Assembly: GCA_963556195.1 (NCBI GenBank)
Contig: OY744533.1
Span: 48,497,749-48,561,748 of the forward strand
Direction: 5' to 3'
DNA length: 64,000 nt
DNA from: Sepiola atlantica
Taxonomy: Eukaryota > Mollusca > Cephalopoda > Sepiida > Sepiolidae
Shown piece after piece: positions 46,510 through 58,868 of the stretch. The notes below the pieces were generated by a model. The model ran no database searches, was not told the DNA's origin, and worked only from the letters and a program-made list of their open reading frames with translations. The translations under genes were made by a program, and so were the position numbers. Each line of letters begins with the position of its first letter. Within the stretch, counting starts at the first letter, position 1.

Positions 46510-47260
46510 TTTGAATGTGGGATGATATATAATTATTTCCAATATCAGACAACGCTGAAACCCACACAAACCATGAAAGCCACAGACCGGAAGTCCTTGA
46601 CTCGAGTTTCGCCCTCATTTGGATTCATAAGTTCATATATACTCATATATAATGAAGTCACTCTGATTCTTGAGTTTTGTCATCGATGCGACAACAGACA
46701 TAATCAATATTTGATTCTGATCTGTCAGTTTATCCTGCTGATTGTTGCAGCATGTTCTTAGGAACAGATAATTCCTATTCAATTTATTTCCTTCCAGAAA
46801 TTATTTCAGCTGTGTAGTTTTTTTTTCAGACGGCAGACATCTTGTTAAAAAAACAAGCTAGTAAATTCTGAATTAATAACCTTCAATACAATACTCCATA
46901 TAATGCACATAATGTTTCAAGCAAACTACACAATTCTCTTAAATCAAATTTGATTGGCTCAAAAATAGATCAACTTTTTGGCATTTGCCAGATGTGCCAA
47001 TATTTCTTGGCCATTTTCCATTTGGTTCTCGCGAGGCGTTTCACCTGTTCGATTTTTACTTTTATTTAATTTTATATTTATTTACTTATTAATTTACTTT
47101 TATTGCTTTTTTTTTATAGTACTTTTATTTATTAATTTTTTTTTTTTGGTTTCGAATGTGATTTGCCATCACTCTAACGAAGTCTACATACGCCTCTGTA
47201 GTTCCACCTGTTCTTTCTCTGGGTAACTCATTACGCAATTGCCAGTCCTTATCAATATAA
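46510..47260. other. Unassigned
   Basis: No gene or element recognised; T-rich at 47,060-47,150. Confidence 0.4.
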
Positions 47261-47268
47261 ATCCGTAA

Positions 47269-47425
47269 ATGAAGAAACGCCTAAGCAACGAAGAACTGTT
47301 CGCCCAATTGTCTCAGCACAGGGCAGCTGACGAAGAGGTCTTGATAATCATCTATTACATCAGGGAGTCTAAAGGTAGGCAGTATCATCCCCTGATCTCG
47401 TTGGAAAGATTCAAGTGTCGGTAAG
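47269..47425 (+). CDS. Small open frame ending at a good splice-donor match (hypothetical)
   Basis: ATG at 47,269 (just after an in-frame TAA) opens 51 codons with balanced codon use compared with the AT-rich flanks: MKKRLSNEELFAQL, HRAADEEVLIIIYYIRESKG, then PLISLERFKC. The frame stops at TAA, but the sequence there is CG|GTAAGC, a strong donor match, so a first coding exon ending at about 47,420 is possible. No domain is recognised and no downstream exon was found. It may equally be chance or a fragment of a mobile-element protein. Confidence 0.2.
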
Positions 47426-47544
47426 CAAAATACGGATACAATAAAAAGGGTATTAATGTAAAATTATAAGCTTAAATATTTGACAAAATCTAAGTCATTT
47501 AGACTTAAAGAACATGAGTGTTTTGCAAAAAAAAAAACTTAACG

Positions 47545-47935
47545 ATATACATAAGTCAGTCGTGAGACTGCATACCTCTGCCTGACAACGTAAGTTGAAA
47601 TTTGGTGAAAATGGGAAATTTTATTGAAGTTTTAAAGGTCATGGTAAAATGTCAAAATCAAGGTCCTGCAAGATGCGTGACTTCATTGGCTACAATATGG
47701 GCATAATAGCGAGTCTCTACGATAAACAGAACCGGATTTATCACCAAAAGTGTGACTTTTACTTTTTCCGTAACCTTAACTTTTAACTTTAATATTCTAA
47801 AATTAAATCAGTTTTGAGTTAGACCATGACTGATATTTCGACAAAGTTTGGTGGCGATTAGTCAAGCCATGTAGACGTTATGCTGCACACAAACAGTGTT
47901 ACAAAGTCATGCATAGCCTCTTGCCGGAGGTAAAA
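47545..47935 (+). repeat. Interspersed repeat, copy B
   Basis: Counterpart of 43,723-44,262, ending in the same GCCGGAGGTAA. Confidence 0.75.
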
Positions 47936-48325
47936 AAAAAAGGTCCTACACGAAAGCCGTTTTTTATTGTACGCTCCAAAGTCGAGGTTAAATGTTTGAA
48001 CGCTTATTTTTATTATACGTGTGTGATATGGACAGGAGGCTTTGCACGCCAACCAAATCAAACAGCAAACGTCTGCAGATGAAAAAGCATTGATTGGTTG
48101 CTTTTCCTAAGTTATCTTCTGACTTGTAATCTACATCAATTAACAGTAATAAGATACGTTGTGTATCTATTTATAGTATTCTTAACACCAAGTAGCTAGT
48201 TTTTATTTTTCTATTTTTTGTTACTCACCACTTATTAAGGTTAAAAGTCACTCGAGGATAAACATTACTGGGATGGAACAATTGTCAGCTTAAATTGATC
48301 ATTGCAATGGACTAAGTTTGATTAT

Positions 48326-48790
48326 TCATTGGACAGTTTGCGACAAGTACTTGTATAAAGTGGATTTGAAGACGACTATGTTGTAGTCCGCAGATAAGCA
48401 ATCCCATAAACGAGAGCCATTTGCAAGGAATCTCTGTCTATGGGAATTCCTCCTGATACTTGGTACAAGGAATGAATGGAAAGTCTGTTTCCGTTGCGGT
48501 TGAAGAATAGTTCTTGCTATGAATGTCTTACAAAGAGAGCCCAAAGATTGGAGCCCAGTCGAGTAGCTTCCATGAAAATAACGATAGAGTAAGGTGAGAC
48601 TATCGAGGTCCCTTCTGTAAGAATTGGAGTTGTAAGGAAGCGAGGAGATCATTCCCCACTTGATTTCGGAGTTGATTTTGAAATTTGGACATTTTTACAT
48701 GTATCTAGGCTCAGAGCGGCGTCACTCCAGATGTGGCAACAGTTCTCGATATGTGTATAAAAAGAGTCAACTAGTGGTGGGACATGAGAT
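48326..48790 (-). pseudogene. LINE 3' end, antisense
   Basis: The minus strand encodes IENCCHIWSDAAL (about 48,750), then YRRDLDSLTLLYRYFHGSYS and FLANGSRLWDCLSADYN, then FKSTLYKYL before the stop. This is the C-terminal region of a LINE ORF2, distinct in sequence from the family at 27.4 and 51.6 kb but with the same block order. Truncated upstream; one frameshift. Confidence 0.75.
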
Positions 48791-48799
48791 TTAAGGGAT

Positions 48800-51630
48800 G
48801 GCAGTTAGAAAGAAAAAGGTTGAGTCAGGGTCACTCTAAACAATTTATGTAAGAGATCTACCTTACAATATCTGTTAAGTTAAATAATGGCTATTTTTAG
48901 ATATAATTTTTTTATATCTAAACTAATTTAATATTAGTAATGAGATCAGGGTGAATGGCGTAAATTCTGTAAACCATTCAGATTTGTTAAACATTTGTCA
49001 GGTATAATTTTTGTTGGTTGGGGATAACAGAGAAATAGAGTTCAATCGGGATCAGATAGTGTACTCGGATGTCAGCTCAGTATCCTATGTGCCAGAAGCG
49101 AATATGACGTCACATCACTAAACGACGGGAGGGGGCAAAAAGAGGAGTTGCGGTCAGTTGGAAGTCTCCGAGCGAGCCGCATGGGTAGAAATGAACCCGA
49201 AATACTCTCTCCCAACAACAGCGTTCAGAAAATGGCAGGACCATCGTACTCAGCTCACAGATAATACTGAGGCTTTTTGGTCATTTTTAATATGTTCGTA
49301 TGTCTGTAATTCGTTGACCCTGATAGTAGACCTAGAGACAGGTACAGGTCAAAGAAATATGTTATTTTCGTAAACTCCTACAGTAATCGTATGATCAACA
49401 AAAAAGTGCAGAAAAAGACACGGCTAGCAATCGGGTCCTACGAAGATACCTTGGCACTATAGAAAGAGGGAGACGCTTGACAGGATTTTCCAAAACATTG
49501 GAGTAAAAGGAGCGAGAAGGATATGCAGCAAGCGAATGGGATATGTGGGTCATATAGAAATGAACCGGTCTAAAGTTGAGCAACACTCTAGAGAAGTCAA
49601 AAGACAAAGAGGGGCGAAGAGGGCTAATTGTAAGGTCATCTGTGATGTTAGCCACAGTGAGACAGATTGCAGATTGGTTATGGTGGAGGAAACTAACCTT
49701 AAAATGGCATCGTTTATTTTTAAATGAGAAACAAAAATATTATTATTTAGTGATAGAGAAAACTTTATCAAATCAGAGAAACGAGATGACGATAAATCGT
49801 AGGGTCAGTAGATTTAATAACGCGCATTCTTGGTAGATATATAGACAATTAACGAATCGTGACTTAAATATATGATTAATATTATAATAAATACATTTTC
49901 TGACATTGCAACATCTAAAAATACCTTTTCTATAATAAATGTTTATCTAATTAAATAAGTTTGCAACCCAAGATTTTAAATTCTAAAACCCGATGTAGTG
50001 TAGCCATTAGAGGTATCTCTCTTTACGGATTATAAGCGGGTTTGGCATTCTCTTTGTATAAAAGATTAACATACGAATCTCTCTGGTAACACGAGATCTC
50101 GTGACAAATCTTGTGTCAACTCACGTACAAAACCGCGGTCGAGAATTAAGATCATATGTCTTCCTCATTTGCAGGTTAGACGTGCTACAGGCCACATTGG
50201 CTTCGGAATATTTCCCCTAACAAAAAAAGACACAACCAGAAAAATGTTTATATGAATAACTTGTGCATTTTTATTGTATGTGAACAATGTATTTCTGTAT
50301 GTTTAATATCAGTATTTACCTATCTCGTTTTACTGTTTTATAATCTGTTGTTGAAGACAAACTAATAATAGATGAAATGTCTTTGTTCACCACACATTTG
50401 TACTTTCTTTTACTTTTTACACGTGTGCGTCGTCAACGCAATAAACGGGGATTTTTAGGAACACCTAGCGTACTCAGAGAATTAATGTAAACTCTCTAGC
50501 CACGCGTTGCTGATCTTTATAAAATAGAATATCAAATATTCTAATATTATAATAGTATTAACTTAAGCTCCTATTTTACGTTAGCGTTATTATTTTTTAT
50601 ATTATTATTTACTAGTGACACCCTCCGTCAAAAATAACAGGGAAAAATTATGTTTCGTAAGTGTTCGCACCAATATTCATATAAAATCATAAAATAACAT
50701 TAGTAATTTAATTTTCTATATATAAATTATTAGTATCATTTCTAGTGACCTACAGAAAAAAACCTACCGTTGACTTTTTATTTAGAGTGGAAGATTTTTA
50801 TTTAGAGTGAATGATGTCGTTCCGAATTCATTTTAGATGGCGCGGGTTGTCTCATTTGCTATTTACTTTCCAATGTAAGTTTTTCTACTGATTTTATTTA
50901 TTTCAATAGAATAATTCAGGAATGAACTATTGCGAGATGAAAAGTAAACGCGGTCATTTCTGATGAACTAAAGAAAAAATATCAACCATTGACTTTGCTG
51001 TTTTCCTTTTCTCTCTATAACTATATTCTTTTGATTATTAGGCTGTAGAAAATCATGACCAAAAAATGACGCCGAAATTTTTAACATCAAAGACGTTAGG
51101 AAAAGTGAATAAGACAGAAAGAAAACGTCTCAAACTGGAACAGTTAAAAAAGAAGAAAGGAAAGAAAATGGCGTATAAATCGGTATAGAAAGCAGAAGGG
51201 TAATAAAACAAAATTTCTCGTTATGAAAAATTGATATGTGTTCTCCCTTTCTTTATTAGCTGGGTAGACATTTGGGTGACGGGACGGAAATATACTTACA
51301 AATAATATACACATTGCTCTATATTATAGGGTGTGGGGTGTTTGTCGGTTTCACTCTCATATAAATGAATCTGGAAAAGTATTTGTATAAAGTCATCGAT
51401 TTTTTCCATAAAGCATAGAATAAATACAAACATGTTATAATCACTTTCCGCCACAAAACAAACTTTAGTGATTCTAACATTGCTTTTAACGACTTCACCC
51501 TGTTTCTGTCTGTAATAAACGAAATTGTATCTACATCTCCTGTGGGTTACAATGACGGTCCAAACTTCAGAAGAAGTTCATTTTCAATCAACACTGTAAT
51601 AAACACCGACAATTTTTTTCAATTTTTTTT
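48800..51630. other. Unassigned stretch
   Basis: No domain-bearing frame. Weakly LINE-like residues at 49,500-49,730 were not accepted. A small direct duplication TTTTTATTTAGAGTG lies at 50,777-50,810. Confidence 0.35.
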
Positions 51631-51639
51631 TAACATATT

Positions 51640-52970
51640 TCACCCCAAAGAAGGCAGGCCGCCGCTGTAGACGTAAGAGACTACTGAGAATTAGGATGTA
51701 GGTTTTAGGTGTCCTCCTAAGTTAGGAGCTGTTTAGCGAGATGTTTGTCTACATTAGTTTTAAACCTCTGTATGTAAATACAGTCGGGGAAACAGGGTGC
51801 AGGGCGGGAGTTCCAGAGGCCGGCAGCACGAGGAAAGAAGCTATTGAAGTAGAAGGCTCTCCGGAATCTGGGGACCTCCACAGTGAATGGATGGGATTTA
51901 GGTGATTGTCGAGTTGGTCTAGTGTATTTACATTGAGGGGGCACCAGAGCAGCCAGTTCATCGGAGCACAATCCATTAAAGTATTTGTAAAACAAGCATA
52001 AGGATGCTACCTTGTGGTGATGGGACAAGGGTTGGTGCTTGGTGGATAGTGAGGGACCTATTAAATTGACGACTCTTTTTTAGACCTTGTCAAGGAGGGA
52101 GAGACTAGTAAATGATGCGTCAGTCCAGATGTGGCAACAATACTCCATGCATGGGAGGGTGGTGGCTTTGTAGAGATACAGGATAATGTCAGGTGTGAGG
52201 AGTTTACTAGCACGGTAGAGGGAGCCAACCTTATTTGCTGCAGCGTTGGCAGTGCCCTCTGTGTATTTGTTCCAATTCATGTTACCTGTGAATGTTAGGC
52301 CGAGGAGTTTGAATGTTGAACTCCCGGGTATGGTATCATTTTCTAAGGATTCAGCCATTGCCTCGGATATGTTCGCGTCCGTTTTTCTCACATGACGAGA
52401 GTAAAGCGTGATGTCGTCAGCAAATATACCTATCTCAGACTCGATGCCATCAGGGGGGTCGTTTATGAAAATCAGGAACAATAAAGGTCCATGGATGGAT
52501 CCCTGGGGTACACCAGCATTTATGTCATGTTGCTTAGATGAACGGCTATCGAGGACAACCTGGATCTTTCTTTTGGTTAGGAAGGATCTAATTGTATTAA
52601 ATATCTGCCCAGTATTACCATATGAGCGAGTTTTAGGAGAAGCCCTTTATGCCATACCTTGGCAACGGTCTTGAACATATCAAGCGCTACTGTCCTAGCT
52701 TCACCTTCCTTGTCGAGTGTATGATATATGCGTTCGGAGATGACCGTTAGGATATCCGCAGTAGATCGTGCTTGTCTAAATCCATACTGGCGGTCAGAAA
52801 GAAGTTTAGCATTTACTATATGCCGGACTATCTCTAGATTGATTAAGGATTCAAAGATTTTAGCAAAAATCGGGAGTAGACTGATTGGGCGGTAGTTCTG
52901 AGGATCAGTTCTATCCCAAGAATTCTTGAAGACTGGTACCAAGGCATTTGTTGTAGAGTTTGGAGAAGAA
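51640..52970 (-). pseudogene. LINE RT and C-terminus, antisense, dead
   Basis: From high to low coordinates: LVPVFKNSWDRTDPQNYRPI, LLPIFAKIFESLIN, QYGFRQARSTADILTVISER, ALDMFKTVAKVWHKGLL, FLIFINDPPDGIESEIGIFA followed by DDITLYS, STFKLLGLTFTGNMNWNKYT, MEYCCHIWTDA, LCLFYKYFNGLCSDELAALV, then RFRRAFYFNSFFPRAAGLWN. Same family as 19.4-23.5 kb. The FADD catalytic box is intact, but the first catalytic block has lost its second Asp (KTVAKVWH where KAFDKVWH is usual), and stops and frameshifts interrupt it. 5'-truncated before the endonuclease. Confidence 0.9.
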
Positions 52971-52989
52971 GGAATATTTCTCTCCGCTG

Positions 52990-54030
52990 TCCAAAATTCG
53001 ACTCACTTCTGCTTTTTATTTATCTTCATTTTTTTTAGTCAGTTGGTCTCCACACATGCAAATTAGTTGCTCACAAATGTCAATTAGTTCCAACTATAAA
53101 AATCTACCATTATGAACGCAAGTTTTTTTCTGGAAACAATTGTCTTACACGCAAAGCATCTAAGACGCTTTGAAGCTCGTAAGTGTTCTTTTTCGCTACA
53201 CTAACCTTTAAGATGTAAGGCATTAAGGCACGACCGTCGTAAAACCAAGCCAGTTCACTAAGTTAAGTATTTATGGTGACGTCATTGATAATGGTTAGTA
53301 AGAACCACTATCAATAAGACCATAAGTGCCAAAGGCCATGAAGGGCATGCATGAGAACCCATCTTTTTTAGCAAGCCATCAGGGCACGCAGACTGCTCCC
53401 TAAGGATTATTCATTCACTTGGAAATCATTGTTAACTTGTTCCTTTTTTCAAACGTATTTTCTTTTTATAGATGTCAAGCGCGAAAGTAAATTAGAAATT
53501 ACAACATGGCCGCCAACAATTAAGGCATTGCATTAAAGTCCAAGCCTTTAAACAACAAATTAGAATTTTATTTTGGGATAAAAAATACAATTTAAGACTT
53601 TGTGCGAAAATCAAACGAAATAATATACTGTAAATAAACTGTTTGTTTTGAAAACAAAATCACATATTTAAAGAAACTGTTCGTTTTCCCAAATTTTAAT
53701 TTTTTTTTTAAATATCCGTTTAGACCTCCCCTTCCCTCCCACCTCCAAAAGCACATGACTTTTAATCTATTACAAATGTTAATGCTTATGCAGTTTACGG
53801 ACCGGGCTATTTTTTTTAGATATGATTATAACGTTATTATTATAGCCAGGTCCGTAAACAGCATAAGTACCCAATTTTTACTATATTGTAAATAAACTGT
53901 TCGTTTTGCAAAAGAAAAACACACTTTCTAATTTATTTCAATAAATGTTCTATTAATTAATTATTTTGAATGATTGATTTTGTGTTACTTTACTTAATTC
54001 GTAATCTTTCATGTTTGATTTACTTTTAAG
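52990..54030. other. Unassigned, with a hairpin at 53,787-53,868
   Basis: GCTTATGCAGTTTACGGACC pairs with GGTCCGTAAACAGCATAAG across a 30-bp loop. TGTAAATAAACTGTTCGTTTTG-like sequence appears at about 53,630 and 53,887. Confidence 0.5.
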
Positions 54031-54040
54031 TTGAAAACAA

Positions 54041-54480
54041 TCCAGGATTGTCTGCCGTTGATGCTACTGTAACTCTTCACAAATTAAAACAAAAAATCTC
54101 TATTCTGCACAAGTGCCTTAATTTTAACTATTTAGTCATTTGAAAAGTTTTTTGTTTTGTTTTAGGCGCTTATTCGTAATGCTCTACCACCCGTTTTTCT
54201 CAACTTTTTACTGACCAATTTTTGTGTGTGTGTGTGTGTGTGTATCATGTCGCTAGAGAGGTCCAGGATTGTCTGTCGTTGACACTACTGTAACTCTTCA
54301 CAAATGAAAACCAAATTTCATTTTATTCACAAGTGCCTTAATTTTAACTATTTAGTAATTTGAAAAGTTTTTTTTTTAAGTTTTAGGACTTATTCGTAAT
54401 GCTCCACCACCCATTTTTATCAACTTTTTTACTAACCATTTTTTCTTTTTCGGTGTATCATGTCGCTAGAGAATTCCGTG
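54041..54480. repeat. Tandem duplication (about 221 bp)
   Basis: TCCAGGATTGTCTG begins at 54,041 and 54,262. Shared blocks run through CACAAGTGCCTTAATTTTAA to ATCATGTCGCTAGAGA. A (TG)n tract (54,221-54,243) is present only in the first copy. A partial third copy ends near 54,640. Confidence 0.85.
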
Positions 54481-54669
54481 TCTTTTGGATTTTTTTTTCA
54501 AATATTTTAGATTTTATGGGGAGGGATCAGTTTTCTATATAAATGAACGTACACTAACCACTCACATTTTACCATCACAAATTTTCTAAATTCTTTCTTC
54601 TGTGTACAATTACCTATCATGTCACTAGAGAATTCCGGGGTTAGTATAATAGAAATGCAAAATATAGTG

Positions 54670-55610
54670 TATTGCTAGAGATTGAAGTTGCTACACATTC
54701 AGCATTCTGGATTAATGAGATAACCAAGAAACATCATTTATTCTTTTACGAAATGAGAGCAACTTTTATCAAATTATTCAGCTAAAACTAATGATAATGA
54801 AATGTTCATATAAAGAATAAAACTGCCTAAGAATAGGGATGTGTCTGCTTTCCATGCAGCATAACTGATAGTCTTTTCATTCGATGTAGACCAGGTTGTC
54901 ATAACAATCAACTCAAACATTAAAACTAATCCGGAACGAATGAACATATTTAAAGAATGAATATTAAATCAGACAAATTATTTTTCAAAAAATATTCCAT
55001 GTTTTTATAATTCAAAAATTTATGGCAACACCATTTTATTATCAAGGATTAATTTAATGTTTGCTGTCTAGTCTACACAAATTACACGAAATAATACATT
55101 TGCACTAAGATTTCTAATGACGTAATGGATTAATTATATTTCCTGTTCGTTAATTAATAAATACTGAAAATTTCATTAAAATTGGTTGATTTCCTGAATT
55201 TTCCTGAATTTTTAAGTGAAGGGAGCGGTCAAAATGCACATAGTCTGACTGTTCGACAGATCTTGTTTGCTGCTTTATAGCATGACGTCATTTTCCAGTG
55301 CACTGGCCTGGTTATTATGATTGTCGTGGTTAAGGTTACATGTGAGAAGTTCATTAACGCGGCATATGAAAGAAGGGGTTTTACTATAATTCTTTGAACT
55401 TCACAGCAATAAAAGTGTACTTGATATGATTTAAAGGGTATGTAAGTTGAGAAGTGAGATTCAGTTGAATTGTCTACTACATCTGATCACGTGATGTCCT
55501 TTTTTCGGGAGGTGTATATGAACTCTTCATTTTGGTACCATTTCATGATGAATCCTTTCCTTGTGAGACCCAGCCTTTTGAACCTTAGTCAAAACACGCA
55601 TATATGTCGC
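54670..55610. other. Unassigned
   Basis: AAATTTCATT...TTGATTTCCTGA...TTTTAAGTGAAGG at 55,160-55,220 recurs at 63,380-63,425, so a small interspersed repeat is present. No coding sequence. Confidence 0.4.
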
Positions 55611-55629
55611 AAGATATCTCTATTCATAA

Positions 55630-56660
55630 AAAGTTAGGAATGTGTATATGTTTATATATTTGTGTGTACAGGATTCACACCTAAACTTATTAAACTATTA
55701 TGAATTTTTTAACATAGCTGCTAGGTGTAAGGGTGGGTAATATAGGCTATATTTAGTTTAATTTAGTTTCATGTAAACGGAGTAGGGGGGGGCGAAAGCC
55801 CTTTATGAAAAATTGTATTAGACAAATAATTAACAAATATTCCAAATATTTCAGTTTCCTTGAAACATTTTAAAGGGCTTTTAGAGGGGGTATAATATGG
55901 GCACAACCTCTCATTTAAATATTTAAAATATTTCAGATTTGCATTGAATTTCATCCATAGTCATTAGACACTAGTTAAATAAGATTCTCTGAATTTCAGT
56001 TTCTCCGTAAGACCCTTTTAGTTTAAGCCTTAAATTTCGACATTTTCTAGAATCAAAATCATGTAATGGATTTTGATCAAAATTGCAATAAAGATTTTAG
56101 ACATACGGTTTAGTAGCATTATATCCTGATTTTAGTCTTTGTAAGGGGGTATAAAAGTGATGCAAAATTGTTCCGTTTGAGGAATTCAATTTATCAGTCC
56201 TTGGACAGATATTCTAGTATATCTAGTAAGTTACATATGTTTATATGTTTGCGTGTACGGGATTCACTCCTTAACTAATTGACTAATCATTATGAATTTT
56301 GGAACCCAGCTGCTAGGTATTTGGAGTCTTAATGTGGGCTATATTTAGTTTTATTTTCTAAAATTTTAACAATAGGTATTAGACATCAATTAAAAAATAT
56401 TCCCTACATTTCAGTTTCTTTGGAGTATTTTAAAGGGCATTTTAGGAGGCATAATACGGGCACCATCATCATCTCATTAGACACCAATTAAGCAGGATTT
56501 CAATTTCTTCTTAAGCCTTAAACTTTAGATATTTTCTAGAATCATGTAATGTATTTTAATGAAAATTAGAACAAGGATTCGAGCCATACGCTTTAGTAGC
56601 ATTATATGTTTGTTTTAATCTTCGTAAGAGGACATAAAGTGAGGCAAAACTTTTCTATTT
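55630..56660. repeat. Direct duplication (about 570 bp period)
   Basis: Blocks GTGTAC(A/G)GGATTCAC, AGCTGCTAGGT, GGCTATATTTAGTTT, TTTTCTAGAATCA and TTTAGTAGCATTATAT recur in order in both halves. Confidence 0.75.
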
Positions 56661-56739
56661 GGGGAATTCAGTTTACCCATCCTGGAACGGGTATTCTTCT
56701 AGTATATATATAATGGATTTGTGTCCAATCTCTTAACTA

Positions 56740-57100
56740 AAACTAGAATAAAAAAACTGTTGGACAAGGTAATAGTCTGCTTAATTACGCTAGAAAGAAT
56801 GACTTCCGTGTCCGGCCAATTCACAATGAAAGGAGTAAAAACAAAACATGATATGGAAAAGTAAAAATGAACAAAAAAACATGGCGTTGATCAAGTCATC
56901 AAGGTTTTATCATTGTTTATTCATCGAAGCCATTTTTTCTTGATTTTTTTTGTTGCATAGGAAAAGTCCCGTCAGTCGACAGCAGAAGTTGATTGACTAT
57001 TAACGTTGACGCGTTTTGCTTTCGGGCTTTTGTCTCCCTTTCATCTTTTAGGTAAATGCGTCATCGCATCGTTGTGGAATGCCATGTCCGTCGGGTGTCT
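56740..57100. other. Unassigned
   Basis: Nothing recognised. Confidence 0.4.
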
Positions 57101-57104
57101 GTCA

Positions 57105-57565
57105 CGTTTCGGTTTGAAATAAAAATTTTCGTCGGTATGCCACGCTTAAATTTTAGGCCGTATTTTCCATTTGTCTCTCATGCTTAAGTTTAAAATAATA
57201 TTTTAGTCACTTTGTCACACGTAAGTTTGAAATAGCATTTTCGTCGTTCTGTCATGCTATGGTTTGAAATAGCATTTTCGTTTTTCTATTATGCTAAGAT
57301 TTGAAACAGCATTTCACTTGGTCTGCCACGCTTAAGTTACAAATAGCAGTTTTTGGTCTGCCACACTTATGTTTCAAATACAAGATTTTGGTCTGCAAAC
57401 TTAAGTTTAATATAGCATTTTCGTCGTTCTGTCATGCTATGATTTGAAATAGCATTTTGGTTGGTCTGTCACGATAAGATTTGAAATAGCATTTCGTTGG
57501 TCTGTCCCGTTAAAATTTGAAATAGCATTTCGTTGGTCTTTCACGCTATGATTTGAAATATCATT
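57105..57565. repeat. Degenerate minisatellite (about 43 bp unit)
   Basis: About ten units built on TTTGAAATAGCATTTTCGT, GGTCTGTCACGCTA and AGATTTG. The units diverge more toward the left end. Confidence 0.85.
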
Positions 57566-57936
57566 TTCATCACTAAACGCGTATATTGAATGGGCGCACC
57601 TGCTCTTATGCTTACATTTAATTTTTGTTTCCTTTTATTCTTTTATGCGCTTTTAATCAAACTCACTTTGATCCACCTCCCCTCGCGCCTGTCCGCCGGG
57701 CTACTTCATTATTGAGACAGCGTTAATGAAACCACGAAACTCTTCTTTTTTTTGAAGTATCTCGATCGAAGTTGGATTAATCACGGTAGAAAAAGAACAC
57801 CGAATAAAAATGGTTCCGTTTCGTTAAAATACTAGTTGTGATGTGAAAAAAGAGGATCCCGATTTAAGGTGTTTTACCAAAACATGAAAACAATATTCAA
57901 TTAAATGTTTAATCTTTTTAAAATACTAGTTGTCAT

Positions 57937-58620
57937 GCCTAAGAGTTCAACGTTCAAACTCCTCGACCTAAAAACCAATGGTAACATGAATTTAAACAAA
58001 TACATAGAAGATAATGCCAAGTCTGCCGCAAAGAAAGTTGGCTCCTCTACCGGGCTAAAAAAAAACTCTCGCCTGCCGGTATCCTCAATCTCTACAAAGC
58101 CACAATTCGCCGATACATGGAATATTGTTGCCACATCTGGGCTGGTGCACCAACCACTAGCCTTCCCCCTTTAAGACAGGGCCCAAAAGAGAGCCTCTAA
58201 TAGGTCCCTCACTATTTAACAAGGCCCAGCCCTTCTCCCATTGCCGCAATATTGCATCCTTGTGCTTGTTTTACAAGAACTTCAATGGAATGTGCTCCGA
58301 CGAACTTGGTGCACTTGTACCTCCTCAACATACATACCCCCGTCCAACCCTTTAATCAGAAAAATCCCACCCCTTCACTGTAGAGGTCCCCAGATGCCGG
58401 AAGGATTTATATTCTAATAGCTTAATTCCTCGGACTGCTTGCTTTTTTGGAATTCACTCCCTGCTGATCCCGACAGTACCAACATGCAGAAATGTGAACA
58501 AACATCTCGCTGCACAACTCTCTATTTAGGATGGTCCTATAAATCTGGACCCTAATTCTCATTAGCCGCTTAGTTTCCAGTAGCAATGTGCCCTGTTTCG
58601 GGTGAATATAAGTAAAAAAA
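57937..58620 (+). pseudogene. LINE 3' end (same family as 19.4 kb)
   Basis: The plus strand encodes SSTFKLLDLKTNGNMNLNKY, AKSAAKKVGS and, after frame changes, YMEYCCHIW-like and CLFYKNFNGMCSDELGALV-like blocks. It begins at nearly the same protein position as the 27.4-kb copy, implying a common truncation point or a short subfamily. The 3' tail ends in GGGTGAATATAAG and an A run. Confidence 0.85.
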
Positions 58621-58639
58621 AAAGTTGTATACTGAAGCT

Positions 58640-58868
58640 GTATTTTACCAAAAGAAAAATTTTGGGTTAGGAGGAACGTGTAGTATATGTTCTCATATCA
58701 CACTTATTTTTTTTCTGTTCTCGGTCAGTACAGGTCAAATCCTTCTAGACTAAAGCAATTTATATTTCTGCCCCAATCCAAAGTGTCCCATTTGGAGGAG
58801 CTTGATATTTCCCACATTAAAAACCGACCTTGTGTCTAACTCTGCCTTCGTGTAGACTCAAGTAAATA
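58640..58868 (+). repeat. U2-type repeat, second subtype
   Basis: Decayed head (GTGTAGTATATGTTCTCATA) and a body matching 28,260-28,500. It directly precedes the tandem array. Confidence 0.65.

Noticed and set aside
49395..49836. LINE C-terminal fragment
   Set aside because: A few residues (RMGYVGHIE and a basic patch) recall LINE tails, but the order of later motifs does not fit well enough.
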